Positions 40,970 through 51,311 of a stretch of DNA of 64,000 nucleotides are shown here, piece after piece; within the stretch, counting starts at the first letter, position 1; the number at the start of each line of letters is the position of its first letter. The notes under the pieces are model-generated. The model was not told where the DNA came from. It saw only the letters and a list, made by a program, of their open reading frames with translations, and did not search any database. The translations under genes were made by a program, and so were the position numbers. The stretch is from an uncultured Pelagibacteraceae bacterium (GTDB lineage: Bacteria > Pseudomonadota > Alphaproteobacteria > Pelagibacterales > Pelagibacteraceae): NCBI GenBank assembly GCA_902525565.1, contig CABZHY010000001.1, positions 124,001 through 188,000 of the forward strand, read 5' to 3'.

Positions 40970-40997
40970 GGGCTAGATTTTTCTAGCCCTTTTTTTT
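40970..40997 (+). terminator. Intrinsic terminator/attenuator after aapJ
   Basis: GGGCTAG (40970-40976), loop ATTTTT, CTAGCCC (40983-40989), then eight T (40990-40997), with a run of A before the stem. This is a textbook Rho-independent terminator, 17 bases before the aapQ start. It would let the binding protein be made in excess over the membrane subunits by partial termination. Confidence 0.88.
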
Positions 40998-41014
40998 ATA
41001 AGTCTTGAATTATT

Positions 41015-42160
41015 GTGAATATTAAAAAAATATTACCCCAATTACTTACACTTCTAGTTGTAATTCTAATATTCGGATTTTTTTCCTATAACGCTCAAGT
41101 TAATATGGAGAATAGAGGAATCACTTTTGGGTATGGTTTTTTATCTCAAGAGTCCTCTTTTGATGTACAATTTTCATTAATTGAATTTGATGGTTCTCAC
41201 TCATATTTTAGAGCATATCTTGTTGGTTTATTAAATACTATTTTAGTTTCTGTTATAGGGATTATATTTGCAACTATTATCGGAGTGGTTGTTGGAATTG
41301 CAAGATTATCAAATAACTATCTAATAAATAGAACCGCTGGAGTTTACGTAGAATTTTTTAGAAATATTCCTTTATTGTTACAAATATTTTTTTGGTATTT
41401 TGCCGCTTTAAGAGCATTACCATTGCCCCAAGATACTGAGCCTATGTTTGGGGTTTTTTTTCTAACAATAAAAGGTTTTTTTGTACCAGCTTTTGTTTGG
41501 AATAATTTAGATATTTTTATTTATTCAATTATTGCTGCAATAATTTCAATTATTTTCATTAAAATTTATGCAAGAAAAAAGCAAGAGAACGAAGGTATTC
41601 AAACACCAGTTTTGTCTATTTCAATAGGACTATTAATAATTTTACCTTTATTAAGTTTTTTATTTGGTGGTGTCGATGCCTCAGTTGAAGTACCTGTCAT
41701 TAAACAATTATCCCAATCTGGTTTCACTTATGAAGGAGGAATTAAGTTGCCACCTGAATTAATATCTCTGGCATTAGCTTTATCTTTGTATACAGCAACT
41801 TTTATTGCTGAATGTGTTAGAGCAGGTGTTCAAGGTGTTAGTAAAGGACAAAAAGAAGCCGCTGCTTCTATAGGATTAACTCCAAATCAAGTATTAAAAC
41901 TAGTTGTGATGCCACAAGCGTTAAGAATTATAATTCCACCAACCACAAATCAATATTTAAATTTGACAAAAAATTCATCTCTTGCAGCTGCTATTGCTTA
42001 TCCTGATTTAGTTCTAGTATTTGCTGGAACTGCTTTAATGCAGACAGGTAGAGCGATAGAAATTGTATCTATAACAATGTTTACCTATTTATCTCTAAGT
42101 ATATCAATTTCAATATTTATGAACTGGTATAATAAAAAAATAGCTATTAAAGAAAAATAA
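41015..42160 (+). CDS. aapQ: General L-amino acid ABC transporter permease AapQ
   Basis: Inner-membrane permease of the amino acid importer. The 381 residues have several membrane helices, FFRNIPLLLQIFFWYF and the ATPase-contact EAA loop (EAAASIGLTPNQVLKLVVMPQALR). A central insertion of about 100 residues between helices is typical of AapQ compared with shorter HisM-type permeases. I take the GTG at 41015 as start; it lacks a strong ribosome-binding site. It abuts aapM with a one-base overlap. Confidence 0.93.
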   Translation: MNIKKILPQLLTLLVVILIFGFFSYNAQVNMENRGITFGYGFLSQESSFDVQFSLIEFDGSHSYFRAYLVGLLNTILVSVIGIIFATIIGVVVGIARLSNNYLINRTAGVYVEFFRNIPLLLQIFFWYFAALRALPLPQDTEPMFGVFFLTIKGFFVPAFVWNNLDIFIYSIIAAIISIIFIKIYARKKQENEGIQTPVLSISIGLLIILPLLSFLFGGVDASVEVPVIKQLSQSGFTYEGGIKLPPELISLALALSLYTATFIAECVRAGVQGVSKGQKEAAASIGLTPNQVLKLVVMPQALRIIIPPTTNQYLNLTKNSSLAAAIAYPDLVLVFAGTALMQTGRAIEIVSITMFTYLSLSISISIFMNWYNKKIAIKEK

Positions 42161-43602
42161 TGAATAAATTGAATTTTTTACAAACAGATAAAAACAATCT
42201 TAATACTTATCTATATACAGGTGTAATTTTAGTAGTACTAAGTATATTTATAGTTTTTTTAAATTCTTTTTTTAATAAAGATATAATTTCTTTTTTACCT
42301 GGATCAATTAGTTTCTTTTTACCATTAATTTTAGGATTTATTGGACTTCATTTAATTAGAATTGATTATTCAAGCTTAAAGCTTTTAGACTCAATTAATA
42401 AAAATATTAATACTAACAATTTTAATGCTTTTTTATCATTATTAATTGTATTTGCGGTTATCAAATCACTCCCACCATTATTAAGTTGGTTTATTTTTGA
42501 TGCGAATATTGCTGGAGACTCAAAAGATGTATGTACAGGAAGTGGTGCTTGTTGGACCTATATTAAAATTTGGTTTAACAGATTTATGTATGGAATGTAT
42601 CCAAATGCTGAACAGTGGCGTATTAACTTGTCATTTATAGCTTTAGCATTCTTAGGAACTATAGGTTTTTTTGCTACTGAAAAATTTAAAAAATATTTGA
42701 CTCTTTATTATGTAGTTGTTTATCCTGTGATTGCATTTTTCTTTATTTTCTTTTTTATATCAGGTGGTCCAATTTTTTTTGATTTCTCGTATGGTATTAT
42801 TGCAGCTGTAATATCAGTTATAATAGGATTTTTTATTCCTTCAAAATTTAAAATGTACTATTTTATTATAGTTCCGATCACACTTTATATATTACTAAAA
42901 TACGTATTTTTTTATGAAGAGCTTATTGAACTTGGTAAATTAGAAGCATTAGAGTGGGTTGAGACAGGTGCTTGGGGAGGTTTGTCTTTAACTTTTATAG
43001 TATCATTTTTTTGTTTGATTTTCTGTTTTCCAATAGGTTTGTTTTTATCTTTGGGTAGAAGGTCAGATTTTCCAATAATTAAATATTTTTCAATAGGTAT
43101 GATTGAATTTTGGAGAGGTGTTCCATTGATTACAGTATTATTTATGTCCTCAGTAATGTTTCCTATGTTTTTACCTGAAGATATGTTTATAGATAAACTA
43201 GTAAGAGTAATCATTGCAATTTCATTATTTGAAGCAGCTTATGTTGCTGAAGTTATTAGAGGTGGTTTGCAAGCACTACCTAGAGGCCAATATGATGCTG
43301 CTAAATCTTTAGGAATGGGTTATTGGAAAATGCATATTTTAGTAATTTTACCTCAGGCACTTAAACTTGTAATACCTGGAATTGCTAATACATTTTTAGC
43401 GCTTGTGAAAGACACTCCTTTAATATTTGTTGTTGGACTTTTAGAAATTGTTGGAATGCTAAATCTTGCCAAAACAAACCCAGAGTGGCTAGGTTTTGCA
43501 ATGGAAGGTTATGTGTTTGCGTCAGTACTATTTTTTATTATTTGCTATGCAATGAGTAAATATAGTTATAATTTAGAACAAAAATATAAAACGGAAAGAT
43601 AA
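42160..43602 (+). CDS. aapM: General L-amino acid ABC transporter permease AapM
   Basis: Second permease subunit, partner of AapQ. The 480 residues begin with extra N-terminal membrane helices and contain [40 protein letters not shown], and the EAA loop ([24 protein letters not shown]). The long N-terminal extension is characteristic of AapM/YhdY. It overlaps aapP by one base. Confidence 0.94.
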   Translation: MNKLNFLQTDKNNLNTYLYTGVILVVLSIFIVFLNSFFNKDIISFLPGSISFFLPLILGFIGLHLIRIDYSSLKLLDSINKNINTNNFNAFLSLLIVFAVIKSLPPLLSWFIFDANIAGDSKDVCTGSGACWTYIKIWFNRFMYGMYPNAEQWRINLSFIALAFLGTIGFFATEKFKKYLTLYYVVVYPVIAFFFIFFFISGGPIFFDFSYGIIAAVISVIIGFFIPSKFKMYYFIIVPITLYILLKYVFFYEELIELGKLEALEWVETGAWGGLSLTFIVSFFCLIFCFPIGLFLSLGRRSDFPIIKYFSIGMIEFWRGVPLITVLFMSSVMFPMFLPEDMFIDKLVRVIIAISLFEAAYVAEVIRGGLQALPRGQYDAAKSLGMGYWKMHILVILPQALKLVIPGIANTFLALVKDTPLIFVVGLLEIVGMLNLAKTNPEWLGFAMEGYVFASVLFFIICYAMSKYSYNLEQKYKTER

Positions 43603-44336
43603 TGTCAGATAAAATAATACAGATTGCTGAAATGAATAAATGGTTTGGTGATTTCCAAGTTTTAAAAAATATTAACCTAGAAGTAGAAAAAAATAAAAAA
43701 ATTGTAGTTTGTGGACCCTCTGGTTCAGGAAAATCAACATTAATAAGATGTATAAATAGGTTAGAAGAGCATCAAGAGGGATCAATCATAGTAGACGGAA
43801 ATGAATTAACAGCAGATACTAAAGATATAGAAAAAATTAGAGCTGAAGTTGGAATGGTATTTCAGCAATTTAATCTTTTTCCTCATCTTTCTATTTTAGA
43901 TAATTGTACATTGGCACCAATTTGGGTAAAAAAAATGCCAAAAAAAGATGCAGAAGATTTAGCTATTCAACATCTAGAAAAAGTACAAATTGCAGATCAA
44001 GCTAGTAAATACCCAGGACAACTTTCAGGTGGTCAACAACAAAGATGTGCAATTGCTAGAGCATTATGTATGGAGCCAAAAATAATGTTATTTGATGAAC
44101 CAACATCAGCTCTTGACCCAGAAATGATTAAAGAAGTTTTAGATGCAATGGTAAATTTAGCAAAAGCAGGAATGACAATGATTGTAGTTACTCATGAGAT
44201 GGGATTTGCTAAAGAAGTAGCTGATGAGGTTATTTTTATGGATGAGGGAATGATTGTTGAAAGGGCTGAGACTAAAGAGTTTTTTGCTAACCCTAAGAGT
44301 GATAGAACTAAGCTGTTTTTAAGTCAAATACTATAA
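43602..44336 (+). CDS. aapP: General L-amino acid ABC transporter ATPase AapP
   Basis: ATP-hydrolysing subunit of the amino acid importer. The 244 residues contain Walker [13 protein letters not shown], the Q-loop [13 protein letters not shown], signature [15 protein letters not shown], Walker [16 protein letters not shown] and the switch His in VVTHEMGFA. It is very close to the GlnQ/HisP group and closes the aapJQMP operon. Confidence 0.96.
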   Translation: MSDKIIQIAEMNKWFGDFQVLKNINLEVEKNKKIVVCGPSGSGKSTLIRCINRLEEHQEGSIIVDGNELTADTKDIEKIRAEVGMVFQQFNLFPHLSILDNCTLAPIWVKKMPKKDAEDLAIQHLEKVQIADQASKYPGQLSGGQQQRCAIARALCMEPKIMLFDEPTSALDPEMIKEVLDAMVNLAKAGMTMIVVTHEMGFAKEVADEVIFMDEGMIVERAETKEFFANPKSDRTKLFLSQIL

Positions 44337-44526
44337 AAAATACATAAATTTAAAGCAATAAATTTAGATCAAAGCAATCGAAAAATGTTTATTTTGCATT
44401 CAACTAATGCTTGACAGTATTTTGATTATTCCAAGTTTCTTCCAAAAAAAAATAAATTTTTCTATTGCAGTAACTTTAATAAATAGGTTGAATGGTCTAT
44501 ATAAAATTTAATTAAGAGGGGTCTTA
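44337..44526. other. 190-base intergenic gap between aapP and the XRE regulator
   Basis: The largest gap in the window. I see no gene and no terminator-like hairpin after aapP. TATATAAAAT at about 44496-44505 could be a -10 region for the regulator gene, but no convincing -35 lies at the right distance. TTGACA at 44412-44417 has no good -10. A strong ribosome-binding site (AGAGGGG, about 44515-44521) precedes the ATG. Confidence 0.5.
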
Positions 44527-44898
44527 ATGGAAGATAATTTCAACAAACACTTAGGCAACAAGCTTAAGCTAAGAAGATTAGCTTTAGGTTTAACACAAAC
44601 TAAAGTAGCAAAAGCAATTAACGTAACATTTCAACAAATTCAAAAATACGAAAAAGGGACTAACGGTGTAAGTTCAATAAGATTACTTCAACTTGCAAAC
44701 TATTTAAAAGTACCGATTAATTATTTCTTTGAAGATTTTTCGGAATATTTAATTAATTTAGAAAAATCACAAGAAGGTCACATGAATGTTAATTATAATT
44801 TTTTAGTAAAATTATATTCAGAGCTAAATGCTGATCAAAAATTAAAATTTAATAAATCTTTACAAATTTCAGGTTCAGGAATTTCAAAAGCAGTTTAA
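44527..44898 (+). CDS. XRE-family helix-turn-helix transcriptional regulator
   Basis: Small cytoplasmic DNA-binding protein of 123 residues. Residues about 10-66 form a Cro/CI helix-turn-helix (GNKLKLRRLALGLTQTKVAK, then TFQQIQKYEKGTNGVSS and RLLQLANYLKVPINYFFED). The remaining 55 residues are a short helical tail without a known domain. Proteins of this shape are widespread in Alphaproteobacteria with varied or unknown targets. A near-ideal Shine-Dalgarno is present. It may control the upstream amino acid transporter, but only proximity suggests that. Confidence 0.88.
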   Translation: MEDNFNKHLGNKLKLRRLALGLTQTKVAKAINVTFQQIQKYEKGTNGVSSIRLLQLANYLKVPINYFFEDFSEYLINLEKSQEGHMNVNYNFLVKLYSELNADQKLKFNKSLQISGSGISKAV

Positions 44899-44963
44899 TT
44901 TAATTTTTAATTAAGACCCTAGATTTTTATTTAAGAGATATTATATTTTACAATTTTGATTTT

Positions 44964-45039
44964 TGGCTCCTCGGGCAGGACTCGAACCTGCGACCAATTG
45001 ATTAACAGTCAACTGCTCTACCAACTGAGCTACCGAGGA
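44964..45039 (-). tRNA. tRNA-Asn (anticodon GTT)
   Basis: On the minus strand a 76-base cloverleaf reads acceptor TCCTCGG with CCGAGGA, D arm GCTCAGTTGGTAGAGC, anticodon loop CTGTTAA (anticodon GTT), T arm GCAGG TTCGAGT CCTGC and an encoded CCA end. It lies 50 bases downstream of tRNA-Cys on the same strand, probably co-transcribed. Confidence 0.97.
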
Positions 45040-45089
45040 ATGTAAAAAAGCCAACTTACTTTTTTTTATAACTAAAACAAGATTTTTTT

Positions 45090-45163
45090 TGGAGGCAACG
45101 CCCGGAATCGAACCGGGATACAAGGATTTGCAATCCTCTGCGTAACCATTCCGCCACGTTGCC
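45090..45163 (-). tRNA. tRNA-Cys (anticodon GCA)
   Basis: On the minus strand a 74-base cloverleaf reads acceptor GGCAACG with CGTTGCC, anticodon stem AGGAT/ATCCT around a loop with anticodon GCA, T arm CCCGG TTCGATT CCGGG, discriminator T and encoded CCA. It precedes tRNA-Asn in transcription order. Confidence 0.96.
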
Positions 45164-45248
45164 ATCTTATTTTTAGCTAATAGCTACAGATGCCTTTTTA
45201 TATTAAATTTTTTCTATTAGTCTATTAAATAACGATCCAAATTGATTA

Positions 45249-45276
45249 TTGTTAATTTAGATTATTAAATTATAAA
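45249..45276 (+). promoter_or_regulatory. Candidate valS promoter
   Basis: TTGTTA (45249-45254), 16 bases, TATAAA (45271-45276) is a good promoter match in the gap before valS. The ATG at 45288 is only 11 bases past the -10, so the leader would be about 5 bases or fewer, and there is no Shine-Dalgarno. Assigned by eye. Confidence 0.42.
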
Positions 45277-45287
45277 CTTTAACATCA

Positions 45288-47915
45288 ATGAGTAGCGATA
45301 AATATATACATTCTGATGTAGAAAATAGAATTTATTCCTATTGGGAAAAAAATGGTCTTTTTAAACCTAAAGAAAATTCAAAAAAATTCTCAATTGTAAT
45401 TCCTCCACCAAATGTAACTGGTAGTTTGCATATGGGTCATGCTCTCAATAATTCTATTCAAGATTTATTAATTCGTTATCACAGAATGAATAATTTTGAA
45501 ACTTTATGGCAACCGGGTACTGACCACGCTGGTATAGCTACTCAAGCTTTAGTAGAAAAAAAATTAACTTCTGAAAAAATTGATAAAAATGAAATTGGAA
45601 GAGAAAAATTTATTGAAAAAGTTTGGGAATGGAAAGATCAATATGGAGACATCATAATTAACCAATTAAAAAAACTTGGTTGCTCTTGTGATTGGTCAAG
45701 AAATGCCTTCACTATGGATGAGAATTTATCCAAATCAGTAATTAAGGTTTTTGTTGATCTTTATAAAAAAGGTCTAATTTATAAAGATAAGAAATTAGTT
45801 AACTGGGATACAGTTTTAAAAACAGCTATTTCAGACCTAGAAGTAGATCAAAGAGAGGTAAATTCTAAAATTTATTACATCAGATATCCAATAGATGGGA
45901 CTGAAGAATTTATTACAATTGCAACGACAAGACCTGAAACTATGCTTGGTGATACAGCTATAGCTGTAAATCCAAAAGACGAGCGATTTAAATCCTTTGT
46001 TGGAAAAACAGTTACCATTCCAATTGTTGGAAGAAAAATCAAAATCATTGAAGATGATTATGCAGATCCTGAGCAAGGTACAGGAGCATTAAAAATAACT
46101 CCTGCACATGATTTTAATGACTATGATGTTGGTCAAAGAAATAATCTTGAAATAATAAATATTTTTACTGAAGCAGGTAAAATAAATAAAAATGCTCCAC
46201 AAACTTACGTAGGTCTTGATAGGTCTGAAGCAAGAAAACAAATTTTAAAAGAACTTAAAGAAAAAGAATTTTTTGTAAAAGAGGAGAATATAAAAAATAA
46301 AGTTCCTTATGGAGATAGATCTAATTCAATAATTGAACCTTTCTTAACAGAACAATGGTTTGCTGATGCAGGTAAATTATCTGTCAAAGCTAAAGAAGTT
46401 GTTAATTCAAAAAAGACAAATTTCTTTCCGGAGAATTGGTCAAAAACTTATTTTCAATGGATGAATAATATTGAGCCATGGTGTATTTCAAGACAACTTT
46501 GGTGGGGACATCAAATTCCTGCCTGGTATGGTCCAGATAAAAAAATTTTTGTTGCAGAAAATGAAGATGATGCAAAACAACAAGCAAAAAAACATTACGG
46601 TAAAGATGTTGAATTAAATCGTGATCCAGATGTTTTAGATACTTGGTTTTCATCTGGCTTATGGCCTTTTGCTACACTTGGTTGGCCAGATGATAAAACA
46701 TATGTAGATAAATTTTATCCAACATCAGTTTTAGTTACAGGTTTTGATATTATATTTTTTTGGGTTGCTAGGATGATTATGTTTGGTACTGAATTTTTAA
46801 ACAAAGAACCATTTAAAGATATTTATGTTCATGCATTGGTTAGAGATGAGAAGGGACAAAAGATGTCTAAGTCTAAAGGCAATGTAATTGATCCTTTGGA
46901 TTTAATTGAAAAATATAGTGCTGATGCACTAAGATTTACTTTGTTATCAATGGCTTCACCAGGTACAGATGTTAAGCTTTCTGAGGATAGAGTTAAAGGT
47001 TATAGAAATTTTTTAAACAAATTATGGAATGCAAATAACTTTTTAATCACTAATGAATGTGATTTTAAAGATATAGATAAAGTTCCTAATTTAAATGTAA
47101 ATATCAACAAATGGATTTATTCAGAACTTATTGAAACTAAAAATAAAATCGAAAAAAATCTTGAAGATTATAGATTTGATGAAGCAGCTAAAAATGCTTA
47201 TCAATTTGCATGGCATTCGTATTGTGATTGGTATTTAGAACTATCTAAAACTATTATTTTTTCAGATGATGAAAAAGCTAAAACAGAGGTTAAAAAAGTA
47301 TCATCTTTTGTATTTAAACAAATTTTGATTTTGCTACATCCTTTCATCCCCTTTGTTACTGAAGAAATCTGGCTTAAAAATAAATTTGATAATAATGGTA
47401 GTGATTATTTGATGCTTAAAAATTGGTTGTCAGGTGAGATAAATAAGGACAGTAGTACTGCACAGGTTGAAAATATCATTAACATTATTTCAGAGATTAG
47501 ATCGTTTAAAAATGAGCTAAATGTAAGCCCAGGTTCATTTATTGATGTATCAATAAGCAATATTAATAAAAATCAAAAAGACTTTATTAATACAAATGAA
47601 ATTATTCTAAAAAAACTAGGAAGAATAAATAGCATATTAGATAAGGATTTAGATAAACCAGCTGCGACAATGGTTGTATCTGGTGATTTGTTTAAGATTT
47701 ATTTTGATAAAGATGTTGATTTAAAATTAATAAAAGAAAATTTAATAAATAAACAAAGTAGATTGGAGCAAGAGATGAATAAAATATCTCAAAGATTGGA
47801 GAATAAAAGTTTTGTAGATCGAGCTCCAAAAGAGATTGTTGAACAAGAAAAAAATAATTATAATAATTTAAAGAATGATATTGAGAAAATATCAGTAACA
47901 ATAAAGGGTATATAA
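45288..47915 (+). CDS. valS: Valyl-tRNA synthetase
   Basis: Class I synthetase for valine. The 875 residues hold [17 protein letters not shown] (HIGH motif near residue 44), the editing domain with [38 protein letters not shown], the KMSKS motif ([14 protein letters not shown]), an anticodon-binding domain and a C-terminal coiled coil (about 800-870). Length is normal. It overlaps ilvD by one base, so valine charging and branched-chain synthesis appear to share a transcript. Confidence 0.97.
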   Translation: MSSDKYIHSDVENRIYSYWEKNGLFKPKENSKKFSIVIPPPNVTGSLHMGHALNNSIQDLLIRYHRMNNFETLWQPGTDHAGIATQALVEKKLTSEKIDKNEIGREKFIEKVWEWKDQYGDIIINQLKKLGCSCDWSRNAFTMDENLSKSVIKVFVDLYKKGLIYKDKKLVNWDTVLKTAISDLEVDQREVNSKIYYIRYPIDGTEEFITIATTRPETMLGDTAIAVNPKDERFKSFVGKTVTIPIVGRKIKIIEDDYADPEQGTGALKITPAHDFNDYDVGQRNNLEIINIFTEAGKINKNAPQTYVGLDRSEARKQILKELKEKEFFVKEENIKNKVPYGDRSNSIIEPFLTEQWFADAGKLSVKAKEVVNSKKTNFFPENWSKTYFQWMNNIEPWCISRQLWWGHQIPAWYGPDKKIFVAENEDDAKQQAKKHYGKDVELNRDPDVLDTWFSSGLWPFATLGWPDDKTYVDKFYPTSVLVTGFDIIFFWVARMIMFGTEFLNKEPFKDIYVHALVRDEKGQKMSKSKGNVIDPLDLIEKYSADALRFTLLSMASPGTDVKLSEDRVKGYRNFLNKLWNANNFLITNECDFKDIDKVPNLNVNINKWIYSELIETKNKIEKNLEDYRFDEAAKNAYQFAWHSYCDWYLELSKTIIFSDDEKAKTEVKKVSSFVFKQILILLHPFIPFVTEEIWLKNKFDNNGSDYLMLKNWLSGEINKDSSTAQVENIINIISEIRSFKNELNVSPGSFIDVSISNINKNQKDFINTNEIILKKLGRINSILDKDLDKPAATMVVSGDLFKIYFDKDVDLKLIKENLINKQSRLEQEMNKISQRLENKSFVDRAPKEIVEQEKNNYNNLKNDIEKISVTIKGI

Positions 47916-49633
47916 TGGCTAAATTCAATAAAAAGAAACTTCCAAGCAGACATACATCATTAGGGGCAGATAGAGCTCCACATAGATCGTTTTATTATGC
48001 TATGGGGGAAACCGAGAAAGATGTAGCAAAACCCTTTGTTGGTGTCGTTTCTACATGGAATGAGGCAGCTCCTTGCAACATTGCTCTAATGAGACAGGCT
48101 CAATCAGTTAAAAAAGGAGTTAGAGCAAATGGTGGAACCCCAAGAGAATTTTGCACAATTACTGTTACTGACGGAATTGCGATGGGCCATGAAGGTATGA
48201 AGTCTTCGTTGATATCTAGAGAAGTAATCGCTGATTCAGCTGAACTTACGGTTAGAGGTCATTGTTATGATGCTTTAGTTGGTATTGCTGGATGTGATAA
48301 ATCTTTACCAGGTCTAATGATGTCTATGGTTAGATTGAATGTACCGAGTGTATTTATATATGGTGGATCAATACTACCAGGCAAATATAAAGGAAAAGAC
48401 GTAACAGTGGTAGATGTATTTGAGGCAGTTGGAAAACATTCAACAGGTCAAATGTCTGCTGCAGAACTTAGAAAATTAGAATTAGTTGCTTGTCCAAGTG
48501 CAGGTGCTTGTGGAGGTCAATTTACTGCAAATACAATGGCATGTGTATCTGAAGCTATTGGATTAGCATTACCTTATTCAGCAGGAACACCAGCTCCATA
48601 TGAAGAAAGAGATAAATACGCAAAAGCTAGCGGTAAAACGGTTATGAACCTTTTGAAAAAAGGAATTAAACCAAGAGACATTGTAACTAAAAAAGCATTA
48701 GAAAATGCTGCAACAGTTGTTGCTGCTACTGGTGGTTCTACAAATGCAGGATTACATTTACCTGCCATAGCTAATGAAGCTGGAATTAAATTTAATTTAA
48801 TGGATGTTGCTAAAATTTTTAAAAGGACACCTTATCTTGCAGATTTAAAACCAGGTGGAAAATATGTTGCAAAAGATATGTGGTTAGCTGGAGGTGTTCC
48901 AATGTTATTAAAAACTTTATATGAAGGTGGATATATTCATGGTGATTGCATGACAGTTACTGGGAAAACTATGAAGGAAAATTTAAAAGATATTAAATTC
49001 AATCCAAAACAAAAAGTAATGAGATCTTATAAAAATCCATTATCTCCCACAGGAGGTGTTGTTGGATTAAAAGGAAACTTAGCACCAGAAGGTGCAATTG
49101 TTAAAGTTGCTGGACTTAAAAAATTACAATTTACTGGCAAAGCAAGATGCTTTGAAAATGAGGAAAGTGCAATGAAAGCTGTTCAAAGCAAAAAGTATAA
49201 TGATGGTGATGTAATTATAATTAGATACGAAGGACCCGTTGGAGGTCCAGGTATGAGAGAAATGTTATCGACAACAAGTGCAATCTACGGACAAGGAAAA
49301 GGGGAGAAAGTAGCCCTTATTACAGACGGTAGGTTCTCTGGGGCTACAAGAGGCTTTTGTGTGGGTCACGTGGGCCCTGAGGCCGCTCTAGGGGGTCCTA
49401 TAGGCCTTTTACGTACAGGAGATATCATTGATATCGATGCTAAAAAAGGAACTATCAATGTCAGGCTTTCTAAAAAAGAAATGGCTGCAAGAAAAAGAAA
49501 ATGGAAGGCTAGAAAGTCAGATTTTGGATCAGGTACTTTATGGAAATATGCACAAACAGTTGGACCTGCATATTTAGGTGCACCAACACATCCAGGTAAG
49601 AAAAAAGAAGTTAAGGATTATTCAGAGATTTAA
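47915..49633 (+). CDS. ilvD: Dihydroxy-acid dehydratase
   Basis: Iron-sulfur dehydratase of valine, leucine and isoleucine synthesis. The 572 residues contain the cluster cysteines in [23 protein letters not shown] and [18 protein letters not shown], and the conserved C-terminal [20 protein letters not shown]. Complete and of normal length. The stretch about 49300-49430, coding for that last motif, is much GC-richer than its surroundings, including at third codon positions. It overlaps valS and manC by one base each. Confidence 0.96.
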   Translation: MAKFNKKKLPSRHTSLGADRAPHRSFYYAMGETEKDVAKPFVGVVSTWNEAAPCNIALMRQAQSVKKGVRANGGTPREFCTITVTDGIAMGHEGMKSSLISREVIADSAELTVRGHCYDALVGIAGCDKSLPGLMMSMVRLNVPSVFIYGGSILPGKYKGKDVTVVDVFEAVGKHSTGQMSAAELRKLELVACPSAGACGGQFTANTMACVSEAIGLALPYSAGTPAPYEERDKYAKASGKTVMNLLKKGIKPRDIVTKKALENAATVVAATGGSTNAGLHLPAIANEAGIKFNLMDVAKIFKRTPYLADLKPGGKYVAKDMWLAGGVPMLLKTLYEGGYIHGDCMTVTGKTMKENLKDIKFNPKQKVMRSYKNPLSPTGGVVGLKGNLAPEGAIVKVAGLKKLQFTGKARCFENEESAMKAVQSKKYNDGDVIIIRYEGPVGGPGMREMLSTTSAIYGQGKGEKVALITDGRFSGATRGFCVGHVGPEAALGGPIGLLRTGDIIDIDAKKGTINVRLSKKEMAARKRKWKARKSDFGSGTLWKYAQTVGPAYLGAPTHPGKKKEVKDYSEI

Positions 49634-50838
49634 TGAAAATTCGTCCAGTTATTTTATGTGGAGGCGCTGGAACTCGACTTTGGACAAATTCTAAAAATCA
49701 TCAAGCTAAACAATTTATTGATTTTGGTAATTGGACTTTGCTTGGAAAAACACTTGAGAGAACAAAAGCATCAATTTACGATCCTCCAATTATTAGTACC
49801 AATAAGAAGTACTTAAGCAAAGTAAAACAGCATTTAAGAAAAAACAAAATAAGCAAATATAAAATAGTTGTAGAGCCAGCGAAAAGAAACACTGCGCCAG
49901 CTATATTAAGCACAGCTTTAATTAAAGATATTCCAGATAATCAACCCTTAATGTTTTTTACAGCAGATCATTTGATTGAAAAGATGAGTATTTTTAATAA
50001 GGCGATAAATAAAAATAAATTAAACCTTAATGAAGAAAATATATTTGTTTTTGGAATTAAACCTAAATCTCCAACGAGTGATTATGGTTATTTTTTAACA
50101 AAAAAAATCAAAGGTAATATCAATAAAGTAACTAGATTTATTGAAAAACCAAAAGAAGCTAAAGCAAAACAAATTATAAAGAATAAAGGGTATTGGAATT
50201 CAGGAATGTTTTATCTTCGAAAAGATTCTATTATTAATAACTTTAAAAAATATCAGCCTAAAACTTACAGAAATTGCATAAATGCAGTTAATAAAGCAAA
50301 ATATAAAGCTAATACATATTATCTGAACAAAGCTTCATTTACAAAAGCAACCGCCAAATCTTTTGATTATGCAATTCTTGAAAAAACCAAACAAATTAAT
50401 GCTATCAAACTAGATATTCCTTGGTCAGATCTTGGTAGTTGGAAAGAAATTTTGAAGATGTATGACAAAAATAAAAATAAATATATTAAGAAAACAAATG
50501 TGTATTACCGTCCATGGGGTAGGTATACCAATCTATTTGAGGGTAAAGAGTTTCTAATTAAAGAGTTATACGTAAAACCAAAAGGCATTTTAAGTTTACA
50601 AAAACACCATCATCGAGCTGAACATTGGTTAGTCACACAAGGAAATGCAAAAATAACTCTTAATAAAGATATTGTAATTAAAAAGGCAGGTGAACATATA
50701 TTCATTCCATTAGAAGCAATCCATAGAGTTCAAAATCCAGGAAAAAAACCTGTTAAAATTGTCGAAGCTCAAATCGGTTCAATATTGAAGGAAAGTGATA
50801 TTGTTAGATATCAAGATGTTTATGGAAGAGTTCGTTAA
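49633..50838 (+). CDS. manC: Mannose-1-phosphate guanylyltransferase (with cupin domain)
   Basis: Makes GDP-mannose from mannose 1-phosphate and GTP. The 401 residues have a nucleotidyltransferase domain (VILCGGAGTRLWTNS, FFTADHLIE, RFIEKPKEAKA, GYWNSGMFYLRKD, WSDLGSWKEI) and a C-terminal cupin (RPWGRYTNLFEG, HHHRAEHWLVTQGNAKI, HRVQNPGKKPVKIVEAQIG). Family members are commonly about 460-480 residues; here the nucleotidyltransferase part is shortened. Whether the cupin retains mannose-6-phosphate isomerase activity cannot be seen. GDP-mannose could serve envelope sugars, or the GT4 enzyme at 53106 if that uses it. Confidence 0.9.
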   Translation: MKIRPVILCGGAGTRLWTNSKNHQAKQFIDFGNWTLLGKTLERTKASIYDPPIISTNKKYLSKVKQHLRKNKISKYKIVVEPAKRNTAPAILSTALIKDIPDNQPLMFFTADHLIEKMSIFNKAINKNKLNLNEENIFVFGIKPKSPTSDYGYFLTKKIKGNINKVTRFIEKPKEAKAKQIIKNKGYWNSGMFYLRKDSIINNFKKYQPKTYRNCINAVNKAKYKANTYYLNKASFTKATAKSFDYAILEKTKQINAIKLDIPWSDLGSWKEILKMYDKNKNKYIKKTNVYYRPWGRYTNLFEGKEFLIKELYVKPKGILSLQKHHHRAEHWLVTQGNAKITLNKDIVIKKAGEHIFIPLEAIHRVQNPGKKPVKIVEAQIGSILKESDIVRYQDVYGRVR

Positions 50839-50855
50839 ATTAACTGAATTGTAAT

Positions 50856-50999
50856 ATTAGATAAATATTTTTGTAATTAAACTTATCTAATGATTGCTTA
50901 CAAAATTTATAGTTAAATAATAAATTATTCTTCTCGTATTCACTTTAAATTTTGTTAATTAACAACTTTCTCTCTTTTCATAATTGAGAAGAGAGAAAG
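50856..50999. repeat. Cluster of three inverted repeats in the manC 3' gap
   Basis: The 174-base gap 50839-51012 contains no gene but has: ATTAGATAA (50856-50864) and its complement TTATCTAAT (50883-50891); the perfect palindrome TTGTTAATTAACAA (50952-50965); and a 14-pair hairpin of arms 50966-50979 and 50986-50999 (CTTTCTCTCTTTTC against GAGAAGAGAGAAAG, one G-T pair) with a 6-base loop. The convergent genes manC and the 69-residue ORF end on either side, so a bidirectional terminator is the simplest reading, though no T-tract follows the long hairpin. Confidence 0.6.
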
Positions 51000-51012
51000 A
51001 CGAATTTAGATA

Positions 51013-51222
51013 TTAATTATTTACAGATGCTGAGCTTTCATTAGCTTGTTTCTTAGCTATTTTTTTTGCTCTTTTTTCAGCAATTTTTTTTTCTAAACTT
51101 GCAATTTTTATATTAATTTTAGATAATTTTTTTTCTTTTAAACTTATCTTATTTTTAAGTTTATCTATTGATTTGATAAATTTCTTTTTTCTTTTTTCAT
51201 TTTTCTTTAGTTTTTTACCCAT
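51013..51222 (-). CDS. Small lysine-rich coiled-coil protein, unknown function
   Basis: I do not recognise this 69-residue protein. About 40% of residues are Lys, with regular Leu/Ile spacing (KSIDKLKNKISLKEKKLSK, INIKIASLEKKIAEKRAKK), predicting one long basic coiled coil, then a polar tail (ESSASVNN). No signal peptide, no Cys. Reality is supported by a perfect AGGAGG 5 bases before the ATG and a good promoter upstream. It might bind nucleic acid or ribosomes; that is a guess from charge. Confidence 0.72.
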   Translation of the reverse strand: MGKKLKKNEKRKKKFIKSIDKLKNKISLKEKKLSKINIKIASLEKKIAEKRAKKIAKKQANESSASVNN

Positions 51223-51251
51223 GACAACCTCCTATAGTAAATTTAAAAACA

Positions 51252-51280
51252 ATTATATTTAAATTAAATATCTTAGTAAA
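51252..51280 (-). promoter_or_regulatory. Candidate promoter and strong ribosome-binding site of the 69-residue gene
   Basis: On the minus strand TTTACT (51280-51275), 17 bases, TATAAT (51257-51252) is a close match to a housekeeping promoter. It predicts a leader of about 23 bases, which contains AGGAGG (51233-51228 region) 5 bases before the ATG at 51222. Few genes in this window have such a complete Shine-Dalgarno. Confidence 0.5.
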
Positions 51281-51311
51281 ATAATTTTTTGTTAAATTAT
51301 GTTATTTAAAA

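Noticed and set aside
44941-45165. 74-codon minus-strand open frame across the tRNA pair
   Set aside because: It is the translation of tRNA-Asn and tRNA-Cys genes, a frequent annotation artefact.
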